DNA of 64,000 nt from Streptomyces sp. S.PB5 (lineage in GTDB: Bacteria > Actinomycetota > Actinomycetes > Streptomycetales > Streptomycetaceae), in NCBI RefSeq assembly GCF_030403745.1, contig NZ_JAQMWP010000001.1, positions 930,001 to 994,000 on the forward strand, written 5' to 3'. Numbering within the stretch: position 1 is the stretch's first letter; each line of letters opens with the position of its first letter. The notes under the pieces were generated by a model. The model had not been told where the DNA came from. It was given only the letters and a program-made list of their open reading frames with translations, and did no database searches. Positions 24,739 through 32,927 of this stretch are shown in pieces. The position numbers and the translations under genes were made by a program.

Positions 24739-24830
24739 TTGACGAAGCACAGACCCCCTCCTACCTTCAACGCGTCGTACCTCATACGTCATATATGAGA
24801 CGCGATACGTGAGATCACATACGTGAGATC
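24739..24830 (+). promoter_or_regulatory. Promoter and operator array for the sugar-acid operon
   Basis: TTGACG (24739-24744) and TACCTT (24762-24767) are 17 bases apart. Just downstream are an inverted repeat CTCATA-CGTCATA-TATGAG (24781-24799) and two direct repeats ATACGTGAGATC (24805-24816 and 24819-24830, 14-base period); ATACGT also occurs at 24784-24789. All lie between the promoter and the GntR gene that starts at 24881, as expected for an autoregulated repressor. Confidence 0.65.
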
Positions 24831-24880
24831 CCATCCGCGAGATGCGCGAAAGCCGTCCCGCGAAGATCCGAGAGGCGCGC

Positions 24881-25549
24881 ATGACCTCTGTGCCCACGCC
24901 GATCCCCTCCCGCACGCAATATGTGCAAGACGAGATCAAACGCCGCATCCTCACCGGCCGGTTGACGCCGGGGCAGGCTCTGGTCGAGACCGAGCTCGCC
25001 GCACAGTTCGGGGTGTCCAAGACCCCGGTGCGCGAGGCGCTCAAGACCCTGGCCGGCACCGGGCTCGTCGTGATGAGCCAGTACAAGGGCGTCACGGTGC
25101 GCATGGTGGACGCGGACATGGCGCGCGAGGTCTACGACGTCCGGCTGCTCCTCGAACCCGAGGCGCTGAGGCGGTCGGTGAAGCGCGGTGCCTCCCTCGA
25201 CGCGGCGCGGGACGCGCTGACCCGGTCCGACGCGGCGACCGACACCGCCGAACGCTCCCTGGCGAACCGGGAGTTCCACCGCGCCCTGTATCTGCCGTGC
25301 GGCAACCCGCTGCTCGGCCGGATGCTCGACGAGGTCCGCGACCAGGCCGCCCTGGTCTCCGCGGTCGCCTGGGCGGCCTCGCCCTCCTGGGAGCGGGAGG
25401 CCGGTGAGCACCGGGAGATCCTGCGGCTCGCCCTGGCCGGTGACGCCGACGGCGCGGCCCGCGCCCTCCACGCGCACATCGCGTCGTTCGTGCAGCGGGC
25501 CTACCCGGGGGTCCTCGAAGAGCTGCGGGCAGAGGAAGGCCAGGAATGA
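24881..25549 (+). CDS. GntR/FadR-type regulator of the sugar-acid operon
   Basis: The 222-residue protein has a winged helix at about residues 10-75 (YVQDEIKRRILTGRLTPGQ, then LAAQFGVSKTPVREALKTL) and an FCD domain with the metal/ligand residues typical of the group (about 85-205). ATG 24881 follows GAGAGG; an in-frame ATG at 24842 lies among the operator repeats and is less likely. Its stop overlaps the next start (ATGA). It probably represses its own operon through the repeats at 24781-24830 and responds to a sugar acid or keto-deoxy acid intermediate. Confidence 0.87.
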   Translation: MTSVPTPIPSRTQYVQDEIKRRILTGRLTPGQALVETELAAQFGVSKTPVREALKTLAGTGLVVMSQYKGVTVRMVDADMAREVYDVRLLLEPEALRRSVKRGASLDAARDALTRSDAATDTAERSLANREFHRALYLPCGNPLLGRMLDEVRDQAALVSAVAWAASPSWEREAGEHREILRLALAGDADGAARALHAHIASFVQRAYPGVLEELRAEEGQE

Positions 25550-26457
25550 GCGGCGTGACGTTCGAGACCCAGCGGGCGGCCCTGGCCGACGTGGTGGCGA
25601 TCCCGGTGACCCCGTTCGCCGAGGACGGCTCCGTCGACCAGGACGCCCACCGGGCCTTGCTGCGCCGGCTGCTCGACGGAGGGATCAGCACCCTCACCCC
25701 CAACGGCAACACCGGCGAGTTCTACGCCCTGGCCCCTCAGGAGCGGCAGCTCGTCAACGAGTTGACCGTCGACGAGGCCGGCGACCGGGCCGTGATCCTC
25801 GTCGGTGTCGGCCACGATGTCCCCACCGCGGTCGCCTCCGCCCGGCACGCCCGTGAACTGGGCGCGGCGATGGTGATGGTCCACCAGCCCGTCCACCCGT
25901 ATGTCTCCCAGGGCGGCTGGGTCGACTACCACCGCGCCATCGCCGAGGCCGTGCCCGAGCTGGGTGTCGTCCCCTACATCCGCAACGCGCAGCTCAGCGG
26001 CGCCCGCCTCACCGAACTCGCCGACGCCTGCCCGAACGTCATCGGCGTGAAGTACGCCGTCCCGGACGCGGCGAGATTCGCGGCCTTCGCCCGGGACGCG
26101 GGGCTGGAGCGCTTCGTGTGGGTCGCCGGACTCGCCGAGCCCTACGCCCCCTCCTACTTCTCCGCGGGCGCCACCGGCTTCACCTCCGGGCTCGTGAACG
26201 TCGCCCCGTCCGTCTCGCTGAACATGATCGAAGCGCTTCGATCCGGCGACTACCCGACCGCCATGAAGGTCTGGGAGCAGATCCGCCGCTTCGAGGAGCT
26301 CCGCGCCGCCAACGGCTCCGCCGACAACGTCACCGTCGTCAAGGAGGCCCTCGCCTCCCTCGGCCTGTGCCGACGCGACGTCCGCCCGCCGAGCCGGCCG
26401 CTGCCCGAGGACGAGCGGGCCGAGGTCGCCGCGATAGCCGCCGGGTGGTCGATATGA
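25546..26457 (+). CDS. DHDPS/KdgD-family aldolase or dehydratase for keto-deoxy sugar acids
   Basis: The 303-residue TIM barrel has Lys169 (NVIGVKYAVPD) as Schiff-base residue, Tyr144 (VVPYIRNAQL) and TPNGNTGEFYAL near 51-62. It overlaps the GntR gene before it and the IlvD/Edd dehydratase after it (both ATGA). With the dehydratase it should process a 2-keto-3-deoxy sugar acid: either dehydration to 2-oxoglutarate semialdehyde (as L-KDA dehydratase) or retro-aldol cleavage to pyruvate. The sequence differs clearly from the KdgD at 19.6 kb, so substrates probably differ. Confidence 0.82.
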   Translation: MSGVTFETQRAALADVVAIPVTPFAEDGSVDQDAHRALLRRLLDGGISTLTPNGNTGEFYALAPQERQLVNELTVDEAGDRAVILVGVGHDVPTAVASARHARELGAAMVMVHQPVHPYVSQGGWVDYHRAIAEAVPELGVVPYIRNAQLSGARLTELADACPNVIGVKYAVPDAARFAAFARDAGLERFVWVAGLAEPYAPSYFSAGATGFTSGLVNVAPSVSLNMIEALRSGDYPTAMKVWEQIRRFEELRAANGSADNVTVVKEALASLGLCRRDVRPPSRPLPEDERAEVAAIAAGWSI

Positions 26458-28208
26458 GCGGAGGCAAGCGCTTCAAAGATCGCAGGAGAAGGAGCCCCGA
26501 GGAACTCAGAAGTCACCAGTGGTACGGCACCGAGGGCCAGCTGCGCACCTGGTCCCACAACGCCCGGATGCGCCAGCTCGGTTACGAGGCCGAGGAGTAC
26601 CGGGGCCGCCCGGTGATCGCCGTCCTCAACACCTGGTCCGACATCAACCCCTGCCACGTCCATCTGCGCGAGCGGGCCGAGGCGGTCAAGCGGGGGGTGT
26701 GGCAGGCCGGGGGCTTCCCGCTCGAATTCCCGGTCTCCACCCTCTCGGAGACCTACCAGAAGCCGACCCCGATGCTCTACCGCAACCTCCTCGCCATGGA
26801 GACGGAGGAGCTGCTGCGGTCGTACCCGATCGACGCGGCCGTGCTGCTGGGCGGCTGCGACAAGTCGACGCCCGCGCTGCTCATGGGCGCCACCTCCGCC
26901 GACGTACCGTCCGTCTTCGTTCCCGCGGGGCCGATGCTGCCCGGGCACTGGCGCGGCGAGACCCTCGGGTCCGGCACCGACATGTGGAAGTACTGGGACG
27001 AACACCGCGCGGGCAACCTCACCGACTGCGAACTGAGGGAACTGCAGGGCGGGTTGGCGAGGTCTCCCGGTCACTGCATGACCATGGGCACCGCGTCCAC
27101 GATGACCGCCGCCGCGGAAGCCCTCGGTATGACCCTGCCGGGCGCCTCCTCGATCCCGGCCGTCGACTCCGGGCACGAGCGGATGGCCGCCGCCTCCGGA
27201 CGCCGGGCCGTGGAGCTCGCCTGGACCGCGCTCAAGCCGTCGGAGATCCTCAGCGGCGAGGCCTTCGAGGACGCCGTCACCACGGTCCTCGGGCTCGGCG
27301 GCTCCACCAACGCCGTGATCCACATCATCGCGATGGCGGGCCGCGCCGGGATCAAGCTGACCCTCGACGACTTCGACCGCATCGCCCGGACCGTCCCGGT
27401 GCTGGCGAACGTACGGCCCGGCGGACAGACGTACCTCATGGAGGACTTCCACTTCGCCGGCGGCCTGCCCGCGTTCCTCTCCCGGATCACCGACCTGCTC
27501 CACCTGGACCGGCCGACGGTCAACGGCACGCTGGGGGAGCAGCTGGCGGGCGCCGTCGTGCACGACGACGACGTCATCCGCACCCGCGAGAACCCGGTCG
27601 CGAGCGAGGGCGGGGTCGCCGTACTGCGCGGCAACCTCTGCCCGGACGGCGCGGTCATCAAGCACATCTCCGCCGAGCCGCACCTGCTCGAGCACACCGG
27701 TCCCGCGGTCGTCTTCGACGACTACAGGACCATGCAACGCACCATCGACGAACCGGAGTTGAACATCACCGCCGAGAGTGTGCTGGTGCTGCGCAACTCC
27801 GGTCCCAAGGGCGGGCCCGGCATGCCCGAGTACGGCATGCTGCCCATCCCCGACCACCTGCTCAAGCAGGGTGTGCGGGACATGGTCCGGATCTCCGACG
27901 CCCGGATGAGCGGCACGAGTTACGGCACCTGCGTGCTGCACGTCGCGCCCGAGTCGTACGTCGGCGGGCCGCTCGCCCTCGTCCGCAGCGGCGACCTGAT
28001 CACGCTGGACGTCGAGGCCCGTTCCCTCCATCTCCATGTGGACGACGCGGAGTTGGAGCGCCGCAGGGCGCGGTGGACGCCGCCGCCCACCCGTCACGAG
28101 CGGGGCTACGGCGCGCTCTACAACGAGCAGATCACGCAGGCCGACACCGGCTGCGACTTCGAGTTCCTCGCCCGCAAGGGCAACGTGCAGGACCCCTACG
28201 CGAGTTGA
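26454..28208 (+). CDS. IlvD/Edd-family sugar-acid dehydratase
   Basis: The 584-residue protein has the three iron-sulfur cysteines of the family at Cys67 (INPCHVH), Cys135 (GGCDKSTPA) and Cys208 (GHCMTMGTAST). WSDINPCHVH and GHCMTMGTAS match the pentonate/hexonate branch (L-arabinonate, D-xylonate, D-gluconate or galactonate dehydratases) rather than IlvD of branched-chain synthesis. It removes water from a sugar acid to give the 2-keto-3-deoxy acid used by the enzyme encoded just upstream. A LacI-type palindrome core CAAGCGCTTC lies at 26465-26474 within the first codons, perhaps by chance. Confidence 0.87.
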   Translation: MSGGKRFKDRRRRSPEELRSHQWYGTEGQLRTWSHNARMRQLGYEAEEYRGRPVIAVLNTWSDINPCHVHLRERAEAVKRGVWQAGGFPLEFPVSTLSETYQKPTPMLYRNLLAMETEELLRSYPIDAAVLLGGCDKSTPALLMGATSADVPSVFVPAGPMLPGHWRGETLGSGTDMWKYWDEHRAGNLTDCELRELQGGLARSPGHCMTMGTASTMTAAAEALGMTLPGASSIPAVDSGHERMAAASGRRAVELAWTALKPSEILSGEAFEDAVTTVLGLGGSTNAVIHIIAMAGRAGIKLTLDDFDRIARTVPVLANVRPGGQTYLMEDFHFAGGLPAFLSRITDLLHLDRPTVNGTLGEQLAGAVVHDDDVIRTRENPVASEGGVAVLRGNLCPDGAVIKHISAEPHLLEHTGPAVVFDDYRTMQRTIDEPELNITAESVLVLRNSGPKGGPGMPEYGMLPIPDHLLKQGVRDMVRISDARMSGTSYGTCVLHVAPESYVGGPLALVRSGDLITLDVEARSLHLHVDDAELERRRARWTPPPTRHERGYGALYNEQITQADTGCDFEFLARKGNVQDPYAS

Positions 28209-28251
28209 ACCGCGGCCGCCGTACGGCCCGGCACCTCTCTGCACAAGGAGA

Positions 28252-28259
28252 AAGCGCTT
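28252..28259. promoter_or_regulatory. LacI-type operator core before the permease genes
   Basis: AAGCGCTT is the central palindrome of LacI-family operators and lies in the 150-base gap between the dehydratase and the transporter. A longer copy, CAAGCGCTTG, precedes the solute-binding gene at 32676-32685. A LacI-type repressor acting on both transport units is plausible; none is encoded in the window. Confidence 0.4.
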
Positions 28260-28358
28260 CCCGCGCGACGAAGTACGACAAAAGAGCGACAGAGGCACGA
28301 CGAAAGCACGGCGAACCACGACGCACGCACCACGTACCGAACCGATCGGAGAACAGTC

Positions 28359-29297
28359 ATGGCCCAAGCCGCAGCCGTGGCGAAACCGCCCGCGCCACCC
28401 CGGCGGCGGCGCCGTGCCTCCGCCACCCCGCGCAGGCTCCCCTACCTGCTGATCGCACCGGCCGCCCTGCTCATGCTGGGCTTCATCGCCTACCCGGTGA
28501 TCAGCGTCTTCTACTACAGCCTGCAGAACTACAACCCCACCAAGCCCTGGCGGAACCGATACGCGGGCTTCGACAACTTCGTCCACGCCTTCACCGAGGA
28601 CCCGGTCTTCTGGGACACGCTGACCTTCAGCGCCAAGTGGGTCTTCGTGGAGGTCGGCCTGCAGCTGCTGTTCGGTCTGGCGCTGGCGCTCATCGTCAAC
28701 CAGACCTTCGTGGGCCGGGCGCTGGGCCGGGCGATGGTCTTCTCCCCGTGGGCCGTCTCCGGCGTGCTGACCTCCGCGATCTGGGTGCTCCTCTACAACT
28801 CCCAGACGTGCCTGACCCGTTACCTCGCCGACCTGGGCATCGGCTCGTACGGCACGAGCTGGCTGTCGGACACCTCGACCGTCTTCCCGGCGGCGATCGT
28901 CGCCGACCTGTGGCGCGGTGTCCCCTTCTTCGCGATCCTCATCCTCGCCGACCTCCAGTCCGTCTCGAAGGACCTGTACGAGGCCGCCGAGGTGGACGGC
29001 GCCGGCCGCCTCAAGCAGTTCTGGCACATCACGCTGCCGCATCTGAAGGACGCGATCATCCTGTCCACGCTGCTGCGCGCGGTCTGGGAGTTCAACAACG
29101 TCGACCTGCTCTACACCCTCACCGGCGGCGGGCCGGCCGGCGAGACGACGACGCTCCCGCTCTACATCGCCAACACATCGGTCGACGCCCACAACTTCGG
29201 CTACGCGTCGGCCCTGACCACGGTGGCGTTCGTGATCCTGCTCTTCTGCTCGATGGTCTATCTGCGCCTGAGCAAGTTCGGAGGCGAGGGCAAGTGA
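28359..29297 (+). CDS. Sugar ABC transporter permease (MalF-type)
   Basis: The 312-residue membrane protein has an alanine/proline/arginine-rich N-terminal tail, then six membrane helices (first LLIAPAALLMLGFIAYPVIS) and the EAA loop EAAEVDGAGRLKQFWHITLP. It forms a CUT1-type importer with the following permease and, by position, the lipoprotein encoded at 32.9 kb. No ATPase gene is present in the locus, so MsiK is the likely energiser. The ligand is probably an oligosaccharide or sugar acid from plant cell wall. Confidence 0.9.
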   Translation: MAQAAAVAKPPAPPRRRRRASATPRRLPYLLIAPAALLMLGFIAYPVISVFYYSLQNYNPTKPWRNRYAGFDNFVHAFTEDPVFWDTLTFSAKWVFVEVGLQLLFGLALALIVNQTFVGRALGRAMVFSPWAVSGVLTSAIWVLLYNSQTCLTRYLADLGIGSYGTSWLSDTSTVFPAAIVADLWRGVPFFAILILADLQSVSKDLYEAAEVDGAGRLKQFWHITLPHLKDAIILSTLLRAVWEFNNVDLLYTLTGGGPAGETTTLPLYIANTSVDAHNFGYASALTTVAFVILLFCSMVYLRLSKFGGEGK

Positions 29298-30190
29298 GCA
29301 TCAAGGAAGCCGCCCCGGTGGTGTCGTCCGAGGTCAGGAAGTCCCCGCCGCCGCCCCGGCCCAGGGGCAGGCAGCGCGCCTGGGACGAGGTGCCCCGCTG
29401 GCACATCTACCTGCCGCTGTCGATCTATCTCCTCTTCACCCTGATCCCGTTCTACTGGATCCTGCTCTTCGCACTCCGCCCGGCCGGCTCGACCTCCCTC
29501 GTGCCCTGGCCGATCACCTTCGACCACTTCGAGAAGGTCTGGACGGAACGGCAGTTCGGCACCTACTTCCAGAACAGCGTCCTCGTCGGCATCGCCACCC
29601 TGCTGATGACCACCCTGGTCGCGCTGGCCGGCGGCTACGCCCTCGCCCGGTTCGACTTCAAGGTCAAGCGGGCCTTCATGCTCGGCCTGCTGTGCTCCCA
29701 GTTCGTGCCGGGCGCGCTGCTCCTGGTCCCGCTGTTCGAGATCTTCGCCGAACTCCAGATGATCAACTCCCTCGGCAGTGTCATCCTCGCCGAGACGGTC
29801 TTCCAGCTACCCCTGTCGATCATCCTGATCGGCAACTTCATCAAGAACGTGCCGTACTCCCTGGAGGAGGCGGCCTGGGTGGACGGCTGCAACCGCTTCA
29901 CCGCGTTCCGGATCGTCGTCCTGCCGCTGCTGCGCCCCGGTCTGATCGCCGTCGGCTCCTTCGCCTTCGTGCACTCCTGGAACCACTTCCTGTTCGCCCT
30001 GATGTTCCTCAACAACCAGGACAAGCAGACGATCCCGGTCGGCCTCAACACCCTGATGGGCGCGGACAGCGTCGACTACGGCGCCCTGGCCGCGGGCGGC
30101 ATCATCGCGGCCGTACCCGTCGTGCTGGTCTTCGCCTTCATCCAGAAGTGGCTGATCACCGGCTTCAGCGCGGGGGCGGTGAAGGGCTGA
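29294..30190 (+). CDS. Sugar ABC transporter permease (MalG-type)
   Basis: The 298-residue permease starts at GTG 29294, which overlaps the previous stop (GTGA). A cytosolic proline/arginine-rich tail leads into the first membrane helix (IYLPLSIYLLFTLIPFYWI). The EAA loop is EEAAWVDGCNRFTAFRIVVLP, with a cysteine where most have alanine or serine. It is the second half of the channel with the permease before it. A run of 125 bases separates it from the oxidoreductase gene, which has its own ribosome-binding site. Confidence 0.9.
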   Translation: MSIKEAAPVVSSEVRKSPPPPRPRGRQRAWDEVPRWHIYLPLSIYLLFTLIPFYWILLFALRPAGSTSLVPWPITFDHFEKVWTERQFGTYFQNSVLVGIATLLMTTLVALAGGYALARFDFKVKRAFMLGLLCSQFVPGALLLVPLFEIFAELQMINSLGSVILAETVFQLPLSIILIGNFIKNVPYSLEEAAWVDGCNRFTAFRIVVLPLLRPGLIAVGSFAFVHSWNHFLFALMFLNNQDKQTIPVGLNTLMGADSVDYGALAAGGIIAAVPVVLVFAFIQKWLITGFSAGAVKG

Positions 30191-30315
30191 TGAGACTCCG
30201 TCAGATCGGCGTGAACGGCCGACGTCGGCTGGACGCCTACCCTGCACACAAAGATCGAGAGCGTCGAGACGGCCGACCGAGAGGTGGCGCGCGGCGCGGG
30301 CGCAGGGAGGATCCC

Positions 30316-31470
30316 ATGAGCACCGTAGACATCGTCCTGGCGGGAGCGCGCGGCCACGGCCGCTGGCACCTGGAGAACATCCGCCGGCTCCAGGACAAGG
30401 GGATCGTACGGCTGGCGGGCATCTGCGAGCTGACCCCGCTCGCCCCGAACGAGATCCCCGAGGGCCTCGGCACGCCCGAGCAGTCCGCCGACTTCGGCGC
30501 GCTCCTCGACTCCACGGGCGCCCGGATCGCGGTGATCTGCACGCCGATCCCGACGCACACGGACCTGGCGCTGGAAGCGGCTCGCCGAGGTGTGCACATC
30601 CTGCTGGAGAAGCCCCCGGCGCCGTCGTACGCCGAGTTCCGGCGCATGGCCGACGGGGTCGCGGCGGCCGGTGTCGTCTGCCAGATCGGCTTCCAGTCGC
30701 TGGGCTCGCACGCCGTGCCCGCGATCCGGCAGCTCATCGACGAGGGCGCGATCGGTGAGCCGGTCGGCGTCGGCGGCGCCGGTGCCTGGGCGCGCCCGGA
30801 GGCGTACTACACGCGGGCCCCCTGGGCGGGCAAGCGGCGCCTGAACGGTGTGGACGTGATCGACGGGGCGCTCACCAACCCGCTCGCGCACGCCGTCGCC
30901 ACCGGTCTCGCCCTCAACGGCTCCACGCGCGCCGAGGACGTCACCGGCATCGAGACCGAGCTGCTGCGCGCCAACGACATCGAGTCCGACGACACCTCCT
31001 GCGTCCGTGTCACGACGGCACAGGGCCGCCCGGTCACCGTCGCCGCGACGCTCTGCGCCGAGGACCCGGACGACCCGTACGTCCTCGTGCACGGCACGCG
31101 CGGCCGGATCACCTTCTGGTACAAGCAGGACCGCGTCCTGCTCCAGCGCGCCGACCACGGTCCGGAGGAGTACGACCACGGCAGCACCGACCTGCTGGAG
31201 AACCTGGTCGACCACCTCACCGACGGCACCGACCTGCTGGTCCCGCCGGACGAGACCGGCGCCTTCATGAAGGTCGTCGAGGCGATCCGCACCGCCCCCG
31301 ATCCGGCCCCGCTGCCCGAGAGCGCCTGGCATCTGATCCCCGGCGAGGACCGCAGGGTCGTCCCCGGCATCGACGGACTCGTCGCGGCCTCCGCCGACAC
31401 CCTCGCCCTCTACTCCGAACTCGGCGCGCCCTGGGCCGTGGACACCCCACCGAAAGAGGTGAGCACCTGA
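30316..31470 (+). CDS. GFO/IDH/MocA-family oxidoreductase
   Basis: This 384-residue protein has an N-terminal NAD(P) Rossmann domain (VDIVLAGARGHGRWHLENI) with the family motif LLEKPPAPSYAEF (the EKP motif, near residue 97) and a C-terminal beta-sheet substrate domain. GGGAGG precedes ATG 30316. Its stop overlaps the next start by one base (TGATG). Enzymes of this family oxidise or isomerise free sugars and inositols. Paired with a DUF6807 protein in a sugar-acid locus it may act on a released pentose, uronate or rhamnose derivative; the exact substrate is not evident. Confidence 0.85.
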   Translation: MSTVDIVLAGARGHGRWHLENIRRLQDKGIVRLAGICELTPLAPNEIPEGLGTPEQSADFGALLDSTGARIAVICTPIPTHTDLALEAARRGVHILLEKPPAPSYAEFRRMADGVAAAGVVCQIGFQSLGSHAVPAIRQLIDEGAIGEPVGVGGAGAWARPEAYYTRAPWAGKRRLNGVDVIDGALTNPLAHAVATGLALNGSTRAEDVTGIETELLRANDIESDDTSCVRVTTAQGRPVTVAATLCAEDPDDPYVLVHGTRGRITFWYKQDRVLLQRADHGPEEYDHGSTDLLENLVDHLTDGTDLLVPPDETGAFMKVVEAIRTAPDPAPLPESAWHLIPGEDRRVVPGIDGLVAASADTLALYSELGAPWAVDTPPKEVST

Positions 31471-32315
31471 TGACGCCCCCGGACTCGCCGGTCCTGCGCG
31501 TCGCGGGCCGCCCGGTCGGCCGCTATGTCACCCGGCCCGAACTGGCCGAGCGGCTCTCCCCACGCCCCTGTCTCCACCCCGTCACCACCCTCGCCGGCAC
31601 CTCGGTCACCGAACTGAGCCCCGCCGACCACACACACCACCTCGGCGTCGGTGTGGCCGTTCCCGACGTCGAGGGGTTCAACTTCTGGGGCGGGCGCACC
31701 TACGTCCGCGACCGGGGCCCGACCGAGCTCGCCGACCACGGCGCCCAGCGCCACATCGCCTTCCAGCTCCGCGACCCGGACGGCTTCGTGGAGGAGCTGC
31801 GCTGGGTCGCCGCGGGAGCGGAGCTGCTGCGTGAGCGCCGTACGGTCGCGGCCACCGGACTCACCGACACCGCCTGGGCGTTGGACTTTACCTTCTCGCT
31901 CACCAACGTCACCCCCGGCCCGCTGTCCATCGGCAGCCCGGCCACCAACGGCCGTCCGGGCGCGGCGTACGGCGGCTTCTTCTGGCGGGCGCGGAAGGAG
32001 GACCGGGCGCCGGACGTCTTCACGCCGACCGCCGAGGGCGAGCCGGAAGTCCACGCCCACCGCGCCGACTGGCTCGCCCTCGCCGGCTCCACCTGGACCC
32101 TCGTCTTCGCCGGGGCCACCGAACGGACCCGCCAGGACCCGTGGTTCGTGCGCACCGCCGAGTACCCGGGCGTGGGCTCGTCGTTGGCGTACGACGAGCG
32201 GGTGCCGATCGCCCCGGGCGACACCCTCGTCCGCCGGGTCGTCACGGTCGTCGCCGACGGCCGCCTCGACCGGGGCGGGGCCGCCGCGCTCGTCCGCAAG
32301 GCGGTGAGGCTGTGA
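31470..32315 (+). CDS. DUF6807 (PmoA-like) family protein
   Basis: The 281-residue protein has the DUF6807 pattern: PCLHPVTTLAGTSVTE, the histidine motif PADHTHHLGVGVAVPDVEGF, and NFWGGRTYV. Such proteins are often labelled methane oxygenase PmoA but have no link to methane oxidation. They recur beside GFO/IDH/MocA enzymes in plant-polysaccharide loci, as here (one-base overlap with the oxidoreductase before it, GTGA overlap with the GH43 remnant after it). The conserved histidines suggest a metal or sugar site. Function unknown. Confidence 0.8.
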   Translation: MTPPDSPVLRVAGRPVGRYVTRPELAERLSPRPCLHPVTTLAGTSVTELSPADHTHHLGVGVAVPDVEGFNFWGGRTYVRDRGPTELADHGAQRHIAFQLRDPDGFVEELRWVAAGAELLRERRTVAATGLTDTAWALDFTFSLTNVTPGPLSIGSPATNGRPGAAYGGFFWRARKEDRAPDVFTPTAEGEPEVHAHRADWLALAGSTWTLVFAGATERTRQDPWFVRTAEYPGVGSSLAYDERVPIAPGDTLVRRVVTVVADGRLDRGGAAALVRKAVRL

Positions 32316-32625
32316 CCACCGCCGACACCCAGGCGAAGCCGGCCGACACGTACACCGACCCGGTCCTGAACGCCGACTGGTCCGACCCGGACATGGTCCC
32401 AGTGGGCGACGACTTCCACCTCACCGCCTCCGGCTTCGGCCACGCCCCCTCCCTGCGCCACCACGACGACCGCTTCCGGATCTTCTGGGGCGACCCCGAC
32501 CAGGGCATCCTCCAGATCAACGCCCCCGAGATCAGGGGCCCTTGGACTCGCCCGCACCTCATCAAGGCGGCAGGGGCCTGATCGACGCCTGCCCTCTGTG
32601 GGACGACGAGACCGGCGAGGCCTGA
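32312..32625 (+). pseudogene. Decayed GH43 glycosidase gene
   Basis: The frame opens at GTG 32312 and encodes the GH43 start (YTDPVLNADWSDPDMVPVGDD, with the catalytic-base Asp region SDPD). After FGHAPSL it jumps directly to RHHDDRFRIFWGDPDQ, so about 40-50 residues normally between these two motifs are missing in frame. After KAAG a frameshift at about 32575 stops the protein at 32579-32581; the GH43 text continues in the next frame (LIDACPLWDDETGEA) to a stop at 32625. The remaining two thirds of the enzyme is gone. The original was probably an arabinosidase/xylosidase, in keeping with the pectin and arabinan theme of the locus. Confidence 0.85.
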
Positions 32626-32927
32626 CACACCCTCCTTGTACGCCTGTTGGGAGCCGCAATGACGCACCTCCATGGCAAGCGCTTGTCGGAACTCGGTCCG
32701 ATCGGAGTCCTGGCCACCGTCGTGGCCTGCCGGCCGCCCTCGCGCTGGCCGTGGCAGGGGAGGACGACGCGTGTGCCGGCCCCGCGGCAGTGACGCCGAG
32801 GTCCACGCCGTCGCCGCCTGTCTGAAGGGCACCGACGACCGGGCTCCGTATGCCCGGCACCGCCCCCCGCACCTTCATGTCCCGTGTGTGCATATCCCGT
32901 GTGTGATCCAGAAGAGAGAGCCGACCA
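32626..32927 (+). promoter_or_regulatory. Intergenic region before the solute-binding gene, with LacI-type palindrome and short tandem repeat
   Basis: This 300-base stretch follows the GH43 remnant and holds no convincing intact gene. It contains a perfect LacI-type palindrome CAAGCGCTTG (32676-32685), which probably serves as an operator for the solute-binding gene, and two copies of TCCCGTGTGTG (32880-32890 and 32895-32905) just before the ribosome-binding site GAGAGAG. Some of the middle may be further decayed coding sequence, but I could not assign it. Confidence 0.5.

Noticed and set aside
24781..24830. Short repeats as a possible CRISPR array
   Set aside because: Units are only 12 bases with a 14-base period and lie at a regulator promoter. 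No spacers and no cas genes are present.
26250..29192. 980-codon open frame on the minus strand
   Set aside because: It is the antisense of the DHDPS, dehydratase and permease genes. Composition is low-complexity Arg/Gly/Val/Asp typical of GC-rich shadow frames, and no family motif is present.
26519..29290. Long plus-strand frame running out of phase through the dehydratase and first permease into the second
   Set aside because: Only its last part (from 29294) is a real gene. The remainder is an Arg/Pro/His-rich out-of-frame reading of other genes.
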